A stretch of DNA of 64,000 nucleotides from Litomosoides sigmodontis (GCA_963070105.1 OY718804.1:3489317-3553316), one strand, 5' to 3'. Shown: positions 24,888 through 38,373, numbered from the stretch's first letter. Numbers and translations are program-made. Notes: a model not told the origin generated them from the sequence alone.

Positions 24888-27769
24888 CGCTTCTGTTAAT
24901 TTACTCTAACAAATGTTCACTAATAATAATTGGCTTCTGCTAATCACGTACGTCATTTCCCTCAAACGTACTACCACCGAACAGTCGACGATGCAAGTGA
25001 AGTTCTCTTGTGTAAACGTAGTGTCTTACTAAAAATGAATAATATCAATGTGGCAAAAAAGGAAAAAATTCACCGTGGAAACATTCCGTATGCAGATGAA
25101 GTTGTAAATTTTAAAACAACTTTCAGTATTACAATATTATCAGTAATTATAATCATTCTCCTATCAAATCGCCGAAATCAGCAACCGTAAATATGCCGCC
25201 GTGTTGTGCGTGATAGAGAAGAAATCGATGAGTGAAACAGACGTGTAAACTTCAAATGTTACATTAATTTTTGATAATAGCGGTGCAAATTTCGTCATAA
25301 AAATTTTTTCCTCTTTTTTTTTAATTTCAATGAAAATACCTTTCTTTTTATGATAATAAAGAAAAAGAGGAGGAGGAAGAGAAGTGAGAAGCGTTAGAGG
25401 TGATGTGAGGTGAGACAGGCGAGGTGAGGTGAGGTGAGGTGAGGTGAGGTGAGGTGAGGTGAGGTGAGGTGAATGAATTGAAAAATTCTTTCTTTCCGAT
25501 GAAATGCTTCCCGGGAATTTTATGGATGAAAAATGGGAAAGTATGAATGAAGTAGGTTAGAAGGGAAGAAGAACATTTTTTTAAGCATATTATTGTTGTC
25601 AATTGGAATTTAAAATTATTAAGCGAAAAGAGGCGAAGCATTTGCTATAAATGTATGAAGAAGGAAGGAACGGCTGTATCAGTTGCGCTTCTACAAAATT
25701 AATTTTAGTATTATTTTCATGAAATTTAAATTGGAACGAATACCAATCTCAATATCATATGACATAAACTTTTAACAAATTAAAAAACGCTTTATGAAAT
25801 TTCGAATTTCTACTCTATTTTAATCAAAGATGGGATGAAATTATGAAATTAGCTATTGAATATGATGAACAGTTGCGAAGTCATCCATCAAAAAAATTGA
25901 TACGAATAAAAATCCTCATTTGCAGCAAAATCATAAATAATTTTAGAGCAATTGAGCATTTTAAATGAGAGGGAAAGAGAGAGAAAGGAAAAAGCGGACA
26001 ACTGACCGCGTAATGTATTTCATTTTGTATTTTTCTAATTTTAATCTAGCTGATATGTTAGGAATATTAATTTTTATGTTACAAAGCTGTGCTCGAGGGT
26101 GCTACTTGTGTTCCTCTTTCATTTCTGTAAAAGCTCAATCGAAAAGAGGTGTGGTTGAGAAAAGGGAAGAAGAAAATCTCACAAATCTCTACCACTTCGT
26201 ACGTCTTATTCGACGAGGCGCATTTGCATAAATTTGCGTCCGGAATAATCAGTTAAAGTAACTAAGTATTCAGTTCTGAATGTTTTACCTCTCACAATAC
26301 ATTGGGGTTGGCTGTATCAATTTTTGGAAAATGCAAATTTTGAAAATTCAATTTTAATAAGACAAAGTAGCACAGTGGAGCAGTATACTAGCATTCATAT
26401 GGAAGAATTAGGTGAATCGGAAGTGTTTGTCGCTGCGAATTGAAATTCTGCGAATTGTTCGATAATTTGAAGCGTTTCGACATGCGTACACTGTGGTAAT
26501 AATTTATTAGCAAACTTTTAGAAATGAAAATCGTTGTTTTTAAAGGAAAAATACAAAATACAACTGAAAGCAAAATAAAATAATTCATTGTCGAAATTTC
26601 ACTGTTTTTATGCTTTGTGTTTCGCAATTTAACAACTTTAAGGTGTTAGATATTCCCGAATTACGTAAGAGAGAAAGAAACAAAATGCCTGAAATTATCT
26701 CTCCAAAGCATCTGTTTTAGATCGAACGATTACGATTCCGATACTGCTGGCATTTCAGATTTGCTTTGAGAGAATTATTAAGCAAAAAAACCGAAATTCA
26801 TCGAATTTTTTTTGATTTATTGAAAACTCAAACACTACAAGAAAGGATGTTTCTAATAGATAGGCAGAGGAATTTTAAAATTACGACATGTTTCTGCGTA
26901 TAGTGTCAATGGAAATTAAATTCAATTTGCCATTTAAATTTAAATTGCTCATTTATTTCTTAATGCTCTGTTCATGAAAATGTTACCGTAAATTTTACGT
27001 GTTCCAGCGGACGATATCATCGAATAAGAACAAGTGTGTAACTCTTGTTGTTAATCATTCTGTGTAACATTTCAGACGAAGACAGTTCACTGACGATATC
27101 GTCATTTCATAAATTATTTAATTAAAACCACGAGGCTTTAATTAAACTTCACGGGATAAATTGTAGGAAAATCAAAAGGCTTTCATCTGTGATAATGAAG
27201 AATGGTATCAAATGATATTTATGCAAATTTACAAGCAATCATTGAATTATTTCCTGACATAAATCTCGATAACGTTTTTTGATGATGTCATTGCTTTCCT
27301 GAAGCAGAATATTATATGAACAGCGAGAAGATCATTAGAGATATAGAGTTACAAGCAGGAATTAACAACAATCATTACAGAGAGAGAGAGAGAGAGACAA
27401 GGAGAGCAAAAAAACCAATACAAACTTTCAAACAAGGTTTAGAATTCACAACACAAGCCAATGCTATATTTGAGTGTCTAAAGTTAAGTTTAAAGAATTT
27501 TGTGCGAAAAACGCGATCACTCAAAAAAAACCTTTCGTAAAAACCGTCAGTTGCTAGAGTTATTTTTCGATCATGAGGCATAGTTCATGTTTACAATGCC
27601 AAATTAACAATCACTAGACGTTCTGCAACACATTTCTGTGAATGAAAGACATCATAAGATTTTGCAGAACAAAATCCGAAATCTGGAATAACGACTACCC
27701 CTTATTCAATTCATCGACAGCATAGAACTTTGCAGTTGTCGAAAATTCACACAAAAATAACCAAACGCT
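24888..27769. other. Intergenic stretch upstream of the metalloproteinase region and 3' of DCTN2
   Basis: Contains the GAGGT array at 25421 and a short (GA)n at 27379-27398. No exon with a recognisable product is seen. Confidence 0.4.
25421..25471. repeat. Pentanucleotide GAGGT array
   Basis: Ten perfect tandem copies of GAGGT, preceded by degenerate copies from about 25397. On the minus strand it reads as TSPHL repeats, an artefact. Confidence 0.95.
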
Positions 27770-30418
27770 TTAGGAATCTAGCTTATTAATTCGTTCCTCC
27801 AACCTAGTGATATCAACACCAAGCTTCTCTAAAGCTGCATGCGTTTGTTGGCGAAAATCAAATAGCATCATTTCTTCTCTTTCCATCGTTTTGGCTAATT
27901 GTGAACGGATACCCGTCAACTGACTCAATTTAATACTAAACTGCTCTGCTAAAAATTCAGTTTTAATAAAACTAAAAAAAAATATTTTTCACATAACAAT
28001 TATGATGAAAATTATAATACTAATTCCTACTTTCATATCATTCGATATCGACAGCTTTAGTTCTGCTAATCCAAATGATTCTTTTATGTAACTCAGCTAA
28101 AACATCTTTTACATAATTTGTCCTGTTATTAAATACTCCATATAGTTGTCGTAAAGTGCTTTGCAATAACTGTCTAACTCTATTTACTCATAAAATGTGC
28201 TACACGTTGATATTTGGGACAGTTAGGTTTATAAGGTAGCATCTCCCAAACTCGCTTAAGCTTCTAGGGTATTTTCTAGAGCACTGTAACTTCTACTCCC
28301 AAGTTATAATCAAAGAATTTTGCTAAGAATCACTTATTTACAAAAATAAGTCAGTGATGAAAGAACAAGAAATGTCCACGAAAAGTGTTACCTTGTTCAT
28401 GAAGTTTTCTTAAATCGTACATCCTTTTAACTGCGGAAGATAAGCCAGTGCAAGCTACATCCCATCGACTCATCATCTCATAGAGCTTATCAACTTTCTC
28501 CTCGAACTCCGAATCACCTTTCTCTTTCTTTTTTTCCTCCACCTTCAACTTACAGCAGATTCGACGAAATAAAGGAAATCTGACCACTCTTTCCAAAGCG
28601 ATCAATTGTTAATTACTACTCGGCTACGAAGGAATAATTTAAACTCATTTTACGCTTAATTAAGCTGTGCTACGTGTTCTAATGTTTCAAGGCCTTTTTT
28701 ATCTGCATTAAGAAATGCCATCATGAAAAAGACAAAAAGATAAGTTCTATCCAAATTATATACGAGAAATAATATATCCACAATTACGTGGACATGAAGG
28801 AATACTTGTTGTAGTTTAGAGAGAAGCTGTGTGATGCGCGAATGAAGGCCATCAACATGAGCAGGATGTAACAACTGTACACGCATACGTAAGTCTTCGA
28901 CGGCTTCGGCAACTGGAATTTTGCAAACTTTCATGGATTCATCGTAACCACCACCAACGCCATCAATCATCTGCTCCAGACGGTTAATTCGATTTTCCAA
29001 AACTGCTAGACGCCCGTTTACAACGTTATTCCCATCGAAGCGGGTTACAGATTCCGCTTTGTTATCTCTAAAAACTTTTCATGAAAAACTCTGAATTCAT
29101 TAATTAAATCTGAGTCTAAAAAAATTAGTAATTAGCTATTTCTCAACTTATCCTACTACGATTGATGTATAACGTTGAAAAATTCCGCGTTTCCAGGCAC
29201 TTTCATTATGACTTATATGACAAGTTGATAAATAACTAATTAATAATTCGTCAATTTGTTGCAAAACAGTGGCTTACCTCTTTTCACTTCCAAGAGATGT
29301 TGTAATGGTATCTCTGCTGATTTGCAAAGCTTTCAAAGTCTCAAGCATAGCAATTAAATCTTCTTCATGAACAACACATGCACCGACTTTCCCAGATACT
29401 TTCTGAAAAGACCAAAAGAAAGGTTTACTTTTAGCCATTCCTAATAGAAACACAATTTGGAAGAATAAAAGTTATTATTGTCTTACTAGAAAATTAATCT
29501 TTTATTTCATACTGCTGCTCAAAAGCTAAAGTATGCAAAGGTTTCAAACATTCATTGACTATTCAATGTGCTTTGAAATTTAATGTTAAAAAAAATAGCG
29601 ACCATATCAAACCTGTGCTTGTACCGCTTCCGCTAGATCGTTTATCTCACAGTTTAAGCGATTAAACTTCTGCTCCAATGTTTCTGACTCATCTGCATAA
29701 GGCCCAACAACTTCAAGTACATAGGAACCACTACCATATCCACAGCGCCTTCTACGTGCAATAGAATCCGAGAAATCTGTAATAACAAACTCGTAACAGC
29801 ATACCCACTTGGAAATGAAATAAAATATTTCAATAAAACATCAATAAAATATTTTCCACTTGTGAACTTATCTGAATCCACTAATATGAAATAGCAGAAA
29901 CAATACATGAAATGGATGAAATATGGAATAGCAGAAACAATAATTTGCTTCTTTGTGCAATGAAATGGTTATGTAAGTCCAGTCATCAAGCATAATACTC
30001 ACCGACATCTTCTGCATTTAATATACGACCTTTAAATCGTTTCATAGCGCTATCAACGTCGATGTGCATACGCTCCACTTCTAAAACATAACGTGGTTAG
30101 GAGGACGAATGAATTCAACGGGTGTATTCGTATAAAAGATATCTTCAGATATCAAATAGAAGCACTACAGACACCATAAGAAGTTAAATCCCAATCATAA
30201 ATCATCATCATTCTTTCACGCTACATTCCATAACGAAATCATAAATTGCTGCGATTTATTACCAAACTTATCAAGAACACTTCACAACGATTATGAAAAT
30301 TTCAACGGAAGATGTTAGTGGAATGACCTTCCGATTCGATGATCTCATCTTCAATTATTTGTTGATCATCCTCCGGCAAATCTTCTGTCTCGTAAACATC
30401 TTCCTTTTGCAATGACAT
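27770..30418 (-). CDS. DCTN2: Dynactin subunit 2 (p50 dynamitin)
   Basis: Seven exons in transcript order: 30418-30328, 30080-30003, 29776-29613, 29402-29278, 29067-28806, 28548-28392 and 27948-27770. All phases match; 351 residues. Dynamitin is the shoulder subunit of dynactin, linking p150Glued to the Arp1 filament for dynein cargo transport. Family marks: the N-terminal acidic segment DVYETEDLPEDDQ; the DFSDSIARRRRCGYGSGSY block; then long coiled coils (EQKFNRLNCEINDL, ENRINRLEQMIDG, EEKVDKLYEMMSRW, LRKLHEQAEQFS). The intron between 28806 and 28548 is open in the coding frame for some distance. Skipping it to the acceptor at 28549 restores the spacing expected from human dynamitin, so I chose that. 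A spliced-leader acceptor lies 7 bases before the ATG. Confidence 0.93.
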
Positions 30419-30425
30419 CTTTCAC

Positions 30426-30428
30426 CTG
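30426..30428 (-). promoter_or_regulatory. Probable spliced-leader acceptor of DCTN2
   Basis: On the minus strand ATTTTGCAG is followed by GTGAAAG and the start codon. No upstream exon is required, so a trans-splice site is likely. Confidence 0.55.
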
Positions 30429-32085
30429 CAAAATATCCTACAAGACAGTTTATAGAAAAACTGCTATGGCATTCCACTGAAAACTAAAATTCAAAGAGTG
30501 AACAGAACACGTCAAGCTGCCACGTACATGCTACGCATTTATACGTCATATCGTACCGCTCATGTATCTACACTATCATCCAGCTAATTTCCACCCTTTC
30601 CTCCCTCGTTCAGGATATCGAATCTCTCAACGAAACATCTCACGCCAACTCGCACACCTGGACAGCTGTCCCGTCAGGAAATAAAGCAGCAACGCAGCCC
30701 GGATGGTACACGTCTTTTGATGCGTGAGACGAATAGTTTGCACGAGATGGACATTAGCTATTAGTGCGGTCGGCCAGGAGAGCGGTGTTCGCACAGGTAG
30801 TTGTTTGTGTCTCTCTGTCTACTCACGATGTTAAGTAGGAAACTTGAAGAAGCACAAAACTTTCTTCTTTCACCTGTCCGAAAATAACGTCTGACGATGG
30901 GTAGATTTTAAAGAGCAGATAAAAGGGAAAATGAAACGCCTAATCTGTAACGAATTCTATTTTAGTTTTCTTGCACCGTTAACGATTACGTCTCGCTCAT
31001 TTCGACTTTACAGTTCTTTACAGTTCTTCTCAATTTACAGTTCGTCTCAAACGTTCTGTCATCGTCGTACTCCCTCCTTATTCCATCATTCATTCTTGTA
31101 TATGCCACTGATCTTATCACTATAATCACTCACTTCAAAATTCAACAAATCTCTGCAAAGTTCATAATTAATTTAAATTGTTCGACTGTTCTATAATAGC
31201 TTGTTTTTTTTCGCATGAAGTGCAATGGGTTTTATCCATCTACAGTATTATACACCCCCATATTTCACATTGCAAACTTCATAATTAAGTTCTGGAAAAG
31301 AGTGATCAAATGCAAAAAAGAGGTAAAAGCAATTTCACATTTGCATACATCTTGATATGTACATAGGGATATGTGTCGTAGTAAGAATAGTATAGTCAGA
31401 GCAGTGCACACTTAGTGAATTGAAATATTTTAGTTTTCAAGTAATTAGTAACGACTACTTTTCTAGTTAGTATATAGGACACTTACAATGAGAAAATTTT
31501 GAAGTGTTAACTGAAAGTTAAAAAAGTATTTCATATGTTTGCACGAAGTAAATATACAACACATCTGGTTAACCAACCACTGAGCTCCACAACTGTTTGT
31601 GTGATTAGTCTTACGAATGGAATTTCATTCTGTAATTCGTTAGTTCTTATACAACATGCTCGCTACAAATCATTTCTCTTGTAGTGGACGGATACCATGA
31701 AGTTTGATAATTAACTTTAATTAACCATACCACTCGCATTTCATCTCTGAACAGTGAGTGAATTAACTGGCTTTAAATAAAGTGGTAAGAATGGCAAGAG
31801 CAGAACAATTTCATCTTTTTTTTTTACTCGAATACTTAATTATCTCGATGATGCAAAACATCCGACACATTAAAAATAATATTAGTCTTACATTTGACCA
31901 TTGTTTCACACTTATTTTCACTTAGTACTTCAGGTCTAACGGAGATGTGTAATTTGAAGTTGTCCTTCAAAATACAACATTTGACACATTTTTGTCAGCA
32001 AAATTATTTTTAGGTAAAAAACAGCAGTTGCATATTTGGAGATTGCAACTATCCGTCATCGATAATTGCTGCCGCCTTTAGTGAC
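30429..32085. promoter_or_regulatory. Divergent intergenic region DCTN2 / GALNT
   Basis: Both flanking genes are transcribed away from this 1.65 kb, so it should hold both promoters. The part at 30520-30760 is richer in GC than the surroundings. No specific element is recognised. Confidence 0.4.
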
Positions 32086-35000
32086 ATGAGCTCTCTGGTG
32101 TTTCCTAGAAGACGGTCACTTGTATTTAAATTACTAATTTTAATACCAACAATTTGGTTATGCGCCATACTGTATTTTTCCATTTCTACCAAAGTATCCA
32201 GCAAGGTAAAATAATTTGCACAATTGGTGTATTTGTGTTATGGATGGATATTGGTGAATATGCCAGCATCGATTGCTTTCGCAAATTGATTATGAAGCAC
32301 AGATTGGAAACTCAGTTAACATCATGGGTTGTTTGTGCACATGCTGTTCATTTTATGTAACTGTTTGTATCAGTCTGGATCCAAAGATTTTCAAATTGTT
32401 TTATCTATCATCTCCTCGAGAAGTTGAGTTATTTCACTTTGGGATGTGAGATTTTCGGCTTTCCGTTTTTTAGCGAATTCTGTTCAAGGTAATTAAATTT
32501 TAACTGTATGAAAAGAGGCTAGAATAAGCGGAGTGCAAATTTCAGGTTCCTTCTATGAAACATGAAAACGTTGATTTGCCAAAACTGTATAAATTAGAAG
32601 GCTTCGGTCCTCCATTGTTAATCACATCTAATATTGAAGTCAAGAAAGAATTTCCTGCTCGAACTAATGATGTAAGGATTGAAGAGGCATAGTTGTTAAT
32701 TCGCTGTCGAACAATTTCACAAGAGTTAGTAAATGTAGAAATAATTTTTGTATTTCCTTGACGAATGCTTATGGTTGTATGTTACTCTACTACAATATTT
32801 TAATTTGTTGATTGTTATGGGATAGAACGAAGATAAGGTTTACTTCACGAGATAGAAATTCTGTTATCAAAATTTATCGCAAATTACAGGAAAGTGTCCC
32901 TAAGCCAAACAGAGCACTGTTCGACAAGAATTCTCCTATTTACAAATGGGGTGATGAACATCAACCAGGTGAAGGTGGAAAAGCAGTGATAATCGATAGA
33001 AATGTTAGTGTTTCTGGCTTAATTTTTTTTCAATTATTTCAAATTTAAATTAAATGGATTTATATCATAATATATGGATGTTATTTTTCAGAAACTTACT
33101 CTAAGTGAAAAAAAGATTTACGATGATGGATTTAGCAAAAATGCTTTTAATCAATACGTCTCAGATATCATTTCAATACACAGGAGTTTGCCTAGTTATA
33201 TCGATGAAGAGTGGGTTTTCTCCAACAGTTTTTTTATCTTCAGTGATAGAGAATGAAATTTGGTCCGCTTATACCTCTGCTCAGTTATTACTTCTCTTGT
33301 AAGAGTTTCTTTCGTGGATGCAGATAATTTAATGAAGGATGGTGGGAAAATCGTTCCCTGTTTATGATTCATTATGCTGTCAGCTGTTTCATCAGAATAT
33401 TAAATTTTTGATGTGCAGTACTTGAAGTATTCGGCAGCATGAAAAAAAATGAGAAGTAGGCTTAGTCTAAAATTACTATTCTCTCATTGAGACAAGTCTT
33501 TATTGGTCTTTCAGTTGATGTCCGCGATACTTCTCATTTCATTATCATGATTAATTTCAATTATTTGCTTGAACTGAAGCATATCTTACTCATAATTCTA
33601 GATGCAAAGCAGAAAAATATGCTAGCGATCTTCCAAACACGTCGGTTATCATATGTTTTCATAACGAAGCGTGGTCAGTTTTACTTCGAACGGTACATAG
33701 TGTGCTTGAAAGGACACCAGAAAATTTACTTAACGAAATTATTTTGGTTGATGATTTTTCGGACATGTCACATCTCAAGGTTTTTCTTCCTTAAGTTCAC
33801 GAAACTGTATTACAGTCTGCAAAACTGTTCAGAATATATTCTAAATCTCCAAAAAATCATATCCCAACTTTTTTCCGCTTCAGAATATAACGAACACATT
33901 CTCAGACGTTTTAATGTGACACACTGGTAGGGGTTCTTATTCATGAAACATTGTCCGGCTATGTTTGCCAGAATTTGAAGATATCGCAAGTGATATTAGC
34001 TTCTTTTATTTGCTCCCACATTCAAAAGATAAAGATGTGTATATAGGCTGATTTGGAAATTTATATGCGGCAGTATCCGAAAGTTCGTATTTTACGTTTG
34101 GAGAAACGTGAAGGTCTAATAAGGGCTCGCATAAAAGGAGCTGCTATTTCAAAAAGCCCTGTAATCACATATCTCGATTCTCACTGCGAATGTGTAGAAG
34201 GTAATATGACTTCGCATATCTTTTATTTCCCATTCTTTTTTTCTGTGGAACTTTGAGTAAAGAAAAAATAACTTTGCTTTTAATTTCATTTTATTCCTTT
34301 TACATTAGTTCACGAGCTAAGAATAAAGGAAAAATTACTTTTTGGGAGGTTTTCAACGTTGATGCAAAATGTGTGCTTACAGTCTTTCATGGTTCTGCTT
34401 CGTTTCAGGTTGGATGGAACCTCTTTTGGATCGGATCAAAAAGAATCCTAAAACAGTGGTATGCCCCGTCATTGATGTGATTGACGACAACACCTTTGAG
34501 TACTACTACTCGAAGGCTTACTTCACGAATGTGGGTGGTTTCGATTGGTCCTTACAGTTTAATTGGCATGCCATTCCTGAGAGGGATCGCAAAGGCAGAA
34601 GGAACATCGATCCCGTGAAGTGCGAATTTCGATTTTAAAAATTTCATGCGTTAAGTAATGTCAAGAGACCATTTTGTTTGACTTGAAGGATATGAGGCTG
34701 TAAATACGAAAATAGAACATTACTTGAAACTTTTCATTCACTGCTGGAAGGAAGGAAGGAAGAGGACGGGAGCATTAGAAAAATGGGATCAACATGGTTG
34801 TCGGATATGTACAGGTTTTTAAAATTTTCAGATCTCCAACTATGGCTGGTGGTCTTTTTTCTATCCACCGTTCTTTCTTCGGAGAATTAGGATCTTACGA
34901 TCCTGGTCTCGACATTTGGGGTGGAGAAAATTTGGAACTTTCATTCAAAGTTAGCTCGTCATACTACTCGAAATAGCTTGTTAATATTGAAAGCAAAATT

Positions 35001-38000
35001 TTATTTCTCTCTAGGAAGTTTCCTTCTTCAGCTGATTAAGTGTAAATTAAATCAGTAGTAGTTAGTAAAACTGTAATTGTCTCTGGTTATCTGAGAATGA
35101 CTTTCAACAAATGCCTTAGTTTTTTTCTTTCATCTTCTAAAATAAATATTTATTCCAGGTGTGGATGTGTGGTGGAAGACTGGAAATTGTTCCCTGCAGT
35201 CATGTTGGTCATGTATTTCGCAAGCGATCACCTTATAAATGGCGTTCTGGTGTGAATGTTCTGAAAAGAAATTCTGTTCGGTTAGCTGAAGTGGGTTTAC
35301 GGATTTTGAAAGTTGCCTTCTGTGCACTATTTGATTTCTTTTGATTTTCTGCACAGCAGCCGTTTTTTTGCGAATTTTCAGGATAACTTCTGAAAATTGG
35401 ATATGATCATGTTTTTATCTCTGATGAAAGGTGATGAAGTATGTTACAGGTATGGATGGATGAATATAAGAAGTACTATTACGAGAGAATTAACAATGAC
35501 TTGGTAAATCTTTCATTTACTACAGTAAAGAAAAAAGTGAGAAAATAAACGCCATTAATTTCCATCTAATACTACTCATAGAAATAAATTACGAGTTTTG
35601 CTAGCATTCCTCAGGTTTTCTGAATGTAAAATATTTTTTATAAAAACTTAGAACTTTGAAATCAGGGTGATTTTGGTGACGTAAGCAGCAGAAAGGCGTT
35701 ACGTGAGAAGCTACAGTGCAAATCTTTCAAATGGTATCTGGATAATGTGTATCCGGAGTTGTTTATTCCAGGAGATGCTATTGGAAAAGGAGAGGTATTT
35801 TTTTCAGCATAACACTGTTGGTTATTAAACTAATTAAGAGTTTTAGACTTTCACTTCGATACTTATGATTTAGCTCTTTTAGGTATTCCTTCCTTATCCT
35901 ATTTTTGAATGCTGCTACTTGCTGGTCTTTGTTCGTTTCTTGTTTTAGTTGTGTTAGTGCTCCCCTATTTTTCCTGCTATCCATCAAATTTGTAATAATA
36001 TACGGATGTACGATCAGTTTGAATACTAATCTCTTAATTTTCTAACAACAGAAGAGTATATGCGTGCACTCCATTTTACGTGTACTTAGTTCGTGTATTC
36101 AAATCTTTTTGTTATATTACGCTAATAGCGCACACCTCGTTATCAAATATTTTTGCTTATTTAAATTCCTGATTATTCATGCTTATAAAATATCCTGAAG
36201 TAGGCAAAAAGTTTTTCTGGATATACTGGTTGCACATGCAAAATTATTACGCGAAATTTTAGCCTCTAGAAGAGAGTAATTTGAGATGACGATGAAGTTC
36301 ACATGTTTTTTTCTATCCGTGGATTAACCGGAGTACAGTATTATTAGGCTTCTTCGAAGTGATAAGAGTTAGCATGATAGTTCTTGATGTAAACATTTGT
36401 CTCACAGATAACTTTTATATAGATCGCGAGGTAATTGAAGCGAACATGAATTTTCATCCAACTTTTACAGTATTTCAAAGTTTTGAATGTTTGCATGTGG
36501 TTTGTTGAATGGTGAACATTTCATAGAACGGTAAAGAAATAGTAGTAGTAAATGGGAGGATCACTTTCAGATTCGTAATAAAGGCGAAGTGGCAGGGGAT
36601 GTTGTCCAACACTGCTTGGATAGTGAGGTGGGCGATGAGATTCAAAAAGTCGTCCTTGCGTTTCCATGTCACAAGAGTGGTGGTAACCAGGTTCCTTAAT
36701 TCAACCACTGAATTTTTTTTTATCAAAAAAAATGGTCACTTGGTCAATTTTTATGTCTCTTCTCATGTTCTTGTGTTGCAACGCTGTTAGGCACTCAAAG
36801 GAGACTCATGATATCACTTAATGTTAAATCCAATCCACTTATTAACAGGCTTTCTCTACAGTAGTCGTTTTTGATGCTGGTGCATGTTTGTTTTAGAAAG
36901 TGTGTATTAAGATGACACCTACTTATCGGAATCTGCGCATGTTCCTCTTTACACAGAAAAAGTGATGTTGTTTGGGTGTAGTTTTTCAGTGTTGGTATTG
37001 TTGCTTGCAGCATCTTTTAATATTTCATGTTTTTATTTTTTGTTCATGTTTGTCTATCTTTTACGTCAAGCAGCAGTATTGTGGCAGTATCCTATGAAAA
37101 TCATCATTTTTTTTTGTTTTTTGAGTAGGTAATGTTATGCGGAAAATTCGTGAAGTGTTTACTTCATAAGGGAATAACATCCATCTCTATAGATTCGCAA
37201 CAAAGGAGGAGGATCGAAGAATTGTTTAGATTGGGCAGCACGAGGAAAGCAAAGATCTTCAAATGCGGGTCTGTATTGGTGTCATAAGAAGGGCGGTAAT
37301 CAGGTACACTTCATAATAACTTTAGTGTGGCTACAATGTATTTTTACTTTCCTCTTGAGAGGTCTGACGAACTTCTGCTCTTGTCTTGAAAAGTAGTTAT
37401 ATGTGTCTTGCTTATAAGGTACTATTACCGGACTGTCCACCAAAATTCAAAACAAATTAATGATTTATGTTTTTAAAATTTTTTATAACTTCTGATTCAA
37501 GGACAATGATGCATTCCGGTCGCTACATTTAGAACCATTAAATGCAAAAATACACGTTTGTTAATAAATGTGTCTATTGCTTTTATTAAGAGTTAATTCA
37601 TCGTGAAATAATTTGAAACTTCTCAAAAAGTTTTTCTCTTCCACAGCATATGGCAGCTATTTTCGAAAATTGTTCGATATTCTTTTACCGTCTTTTTTAA
37701 CTTTCTGAACTCTTCCCATATGTAAAATAACTTCCAGCTTACTGATTACTAATTAGATTTCTATGACTAAGGATGCTGCAAGCAACACCACTGTTAATAT
37801 TGCACTCGAGAAAAAGAGGAACAAATTTGATCCAACATTCCAATTCAGTAAATTTAATATTAAATTAGCTTCAAATTGCGCAGATTCCGGAGAAAGCATT
37901 CTTACACTATTTAAAATATACTTACTTCTCGATATTAGTTTTCTTACAAGCTCATTTTATTAGTATTGGATGATAACGAAGGATGGCGAAATACGAAGAG

Positions 38001-38373
38001 ATGATTCATGTATTGATTATGCTGGTGTCGATGTTATGGTTTATCCGTGTCACGGAATGAAGGGTAATCAAGAATGGAAATATCTCCCTTATGTGAGTTT
38101 AGCTTATTGTATTCAAATTTTTCGTTAAATTCTTGGTAGTACTATTAGCAAAAGGTTCTTTGCAAGGAATCGAAGCGTTTTAAATTCGGAATTCTGCAGA
38201 AAAATGAAATTCTGCAAATTCTTCACGTCACTACGAACGAATGCTTGGAAATGTCGAGAAATGGTGCAAAATTGTTGATGAATGCTTGCGACCAAACAAA
38301 TCCTTATCAGCACTGGTTGGTTCAGGAATTCAATCAAACGTTAGCAAGGGAGTACAAATTATTACGAGTATAG
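32086..38373 (+). CDS. Polypeptide N-acetylgalactosaminyltransferase (gly/GALNT family)
   Basis: Exons: 32086-32205, 32474-32488 (15-nt microexon), 32546-32671, 32890-33003, 33092-33210, 33602-33779, 34047-34200, 34409-34619, 34832-34949, 35159-35290, 35450-35503, 35666-35794, either 36571-36690 or 37193-37303, 37964-38092 and 38149-38373. The product is 647 or 644 residues. It transfers GalNAc from UDP-GalNAc to Ser/Thr, starting mucin-type O-glycosylation in the Golgi. The N-terminus is a type II anchor ([20 protein letters not shown]). The GT-A domain shows [27 protein letters not shown], the metal-binding DSH motif (YLDSHCEC), [19 protein letters not shown] and SHVGHVFR. The C-terminal ricin-type lectin domain has three repeats with CLD or related motifs and QYW, QEW and QHW closures. 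The exon choice at position 13 changes the first lectin repeat. Closest in architecture to C. elegans gly-5-type enzymes; exact orthologue not proven. Confidence 0.94.
36571..36690 (+). CDS. GALNT alternative lectin exon, version a
   Basis: Phase 0-0 exon of 40 codons beginning [17 protein letters not shown] and ending PCHKSGGNQ. It aligns with the exon at 37193-37303 at both ends, and each alone splices in frame to the [11 protein letters not shown] exon to complete the first lectin repeat (NQ/YW gives the QxW motif). Using both together would duplicate the repeat start, so exclusive use is inferred. Confidence 0.82.
37193..37303 (+). CDS. GALNT alternative lectin exon, version b
   Basis: Phase 0-0 exon of 37 codons beginning [19 protein letters not shown] and ending WCHKKGGNQ. 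Same boundaries and CLD motif as version a, but different, more basic loop residues. It is preceded by CTCTATAG and followed by GTACAC. Confidence 0.82.

Noticed and set aside
25421..25471. GAGGT array as a possible CRISPR or regulatory repeat
   Set aside because: Head-to-tail copies without spacers; a simple pentanucleotide minisatellite in a eukaryotic context.
28656..28702. Extra DCTN2 exon reading DKKGLETLEHVAQLN
   Set aside because: Its acceptor is out of phase with the preceding donor and it ends in a stop without a donor. Joining 28806 to 28548 gives the expected spacing.
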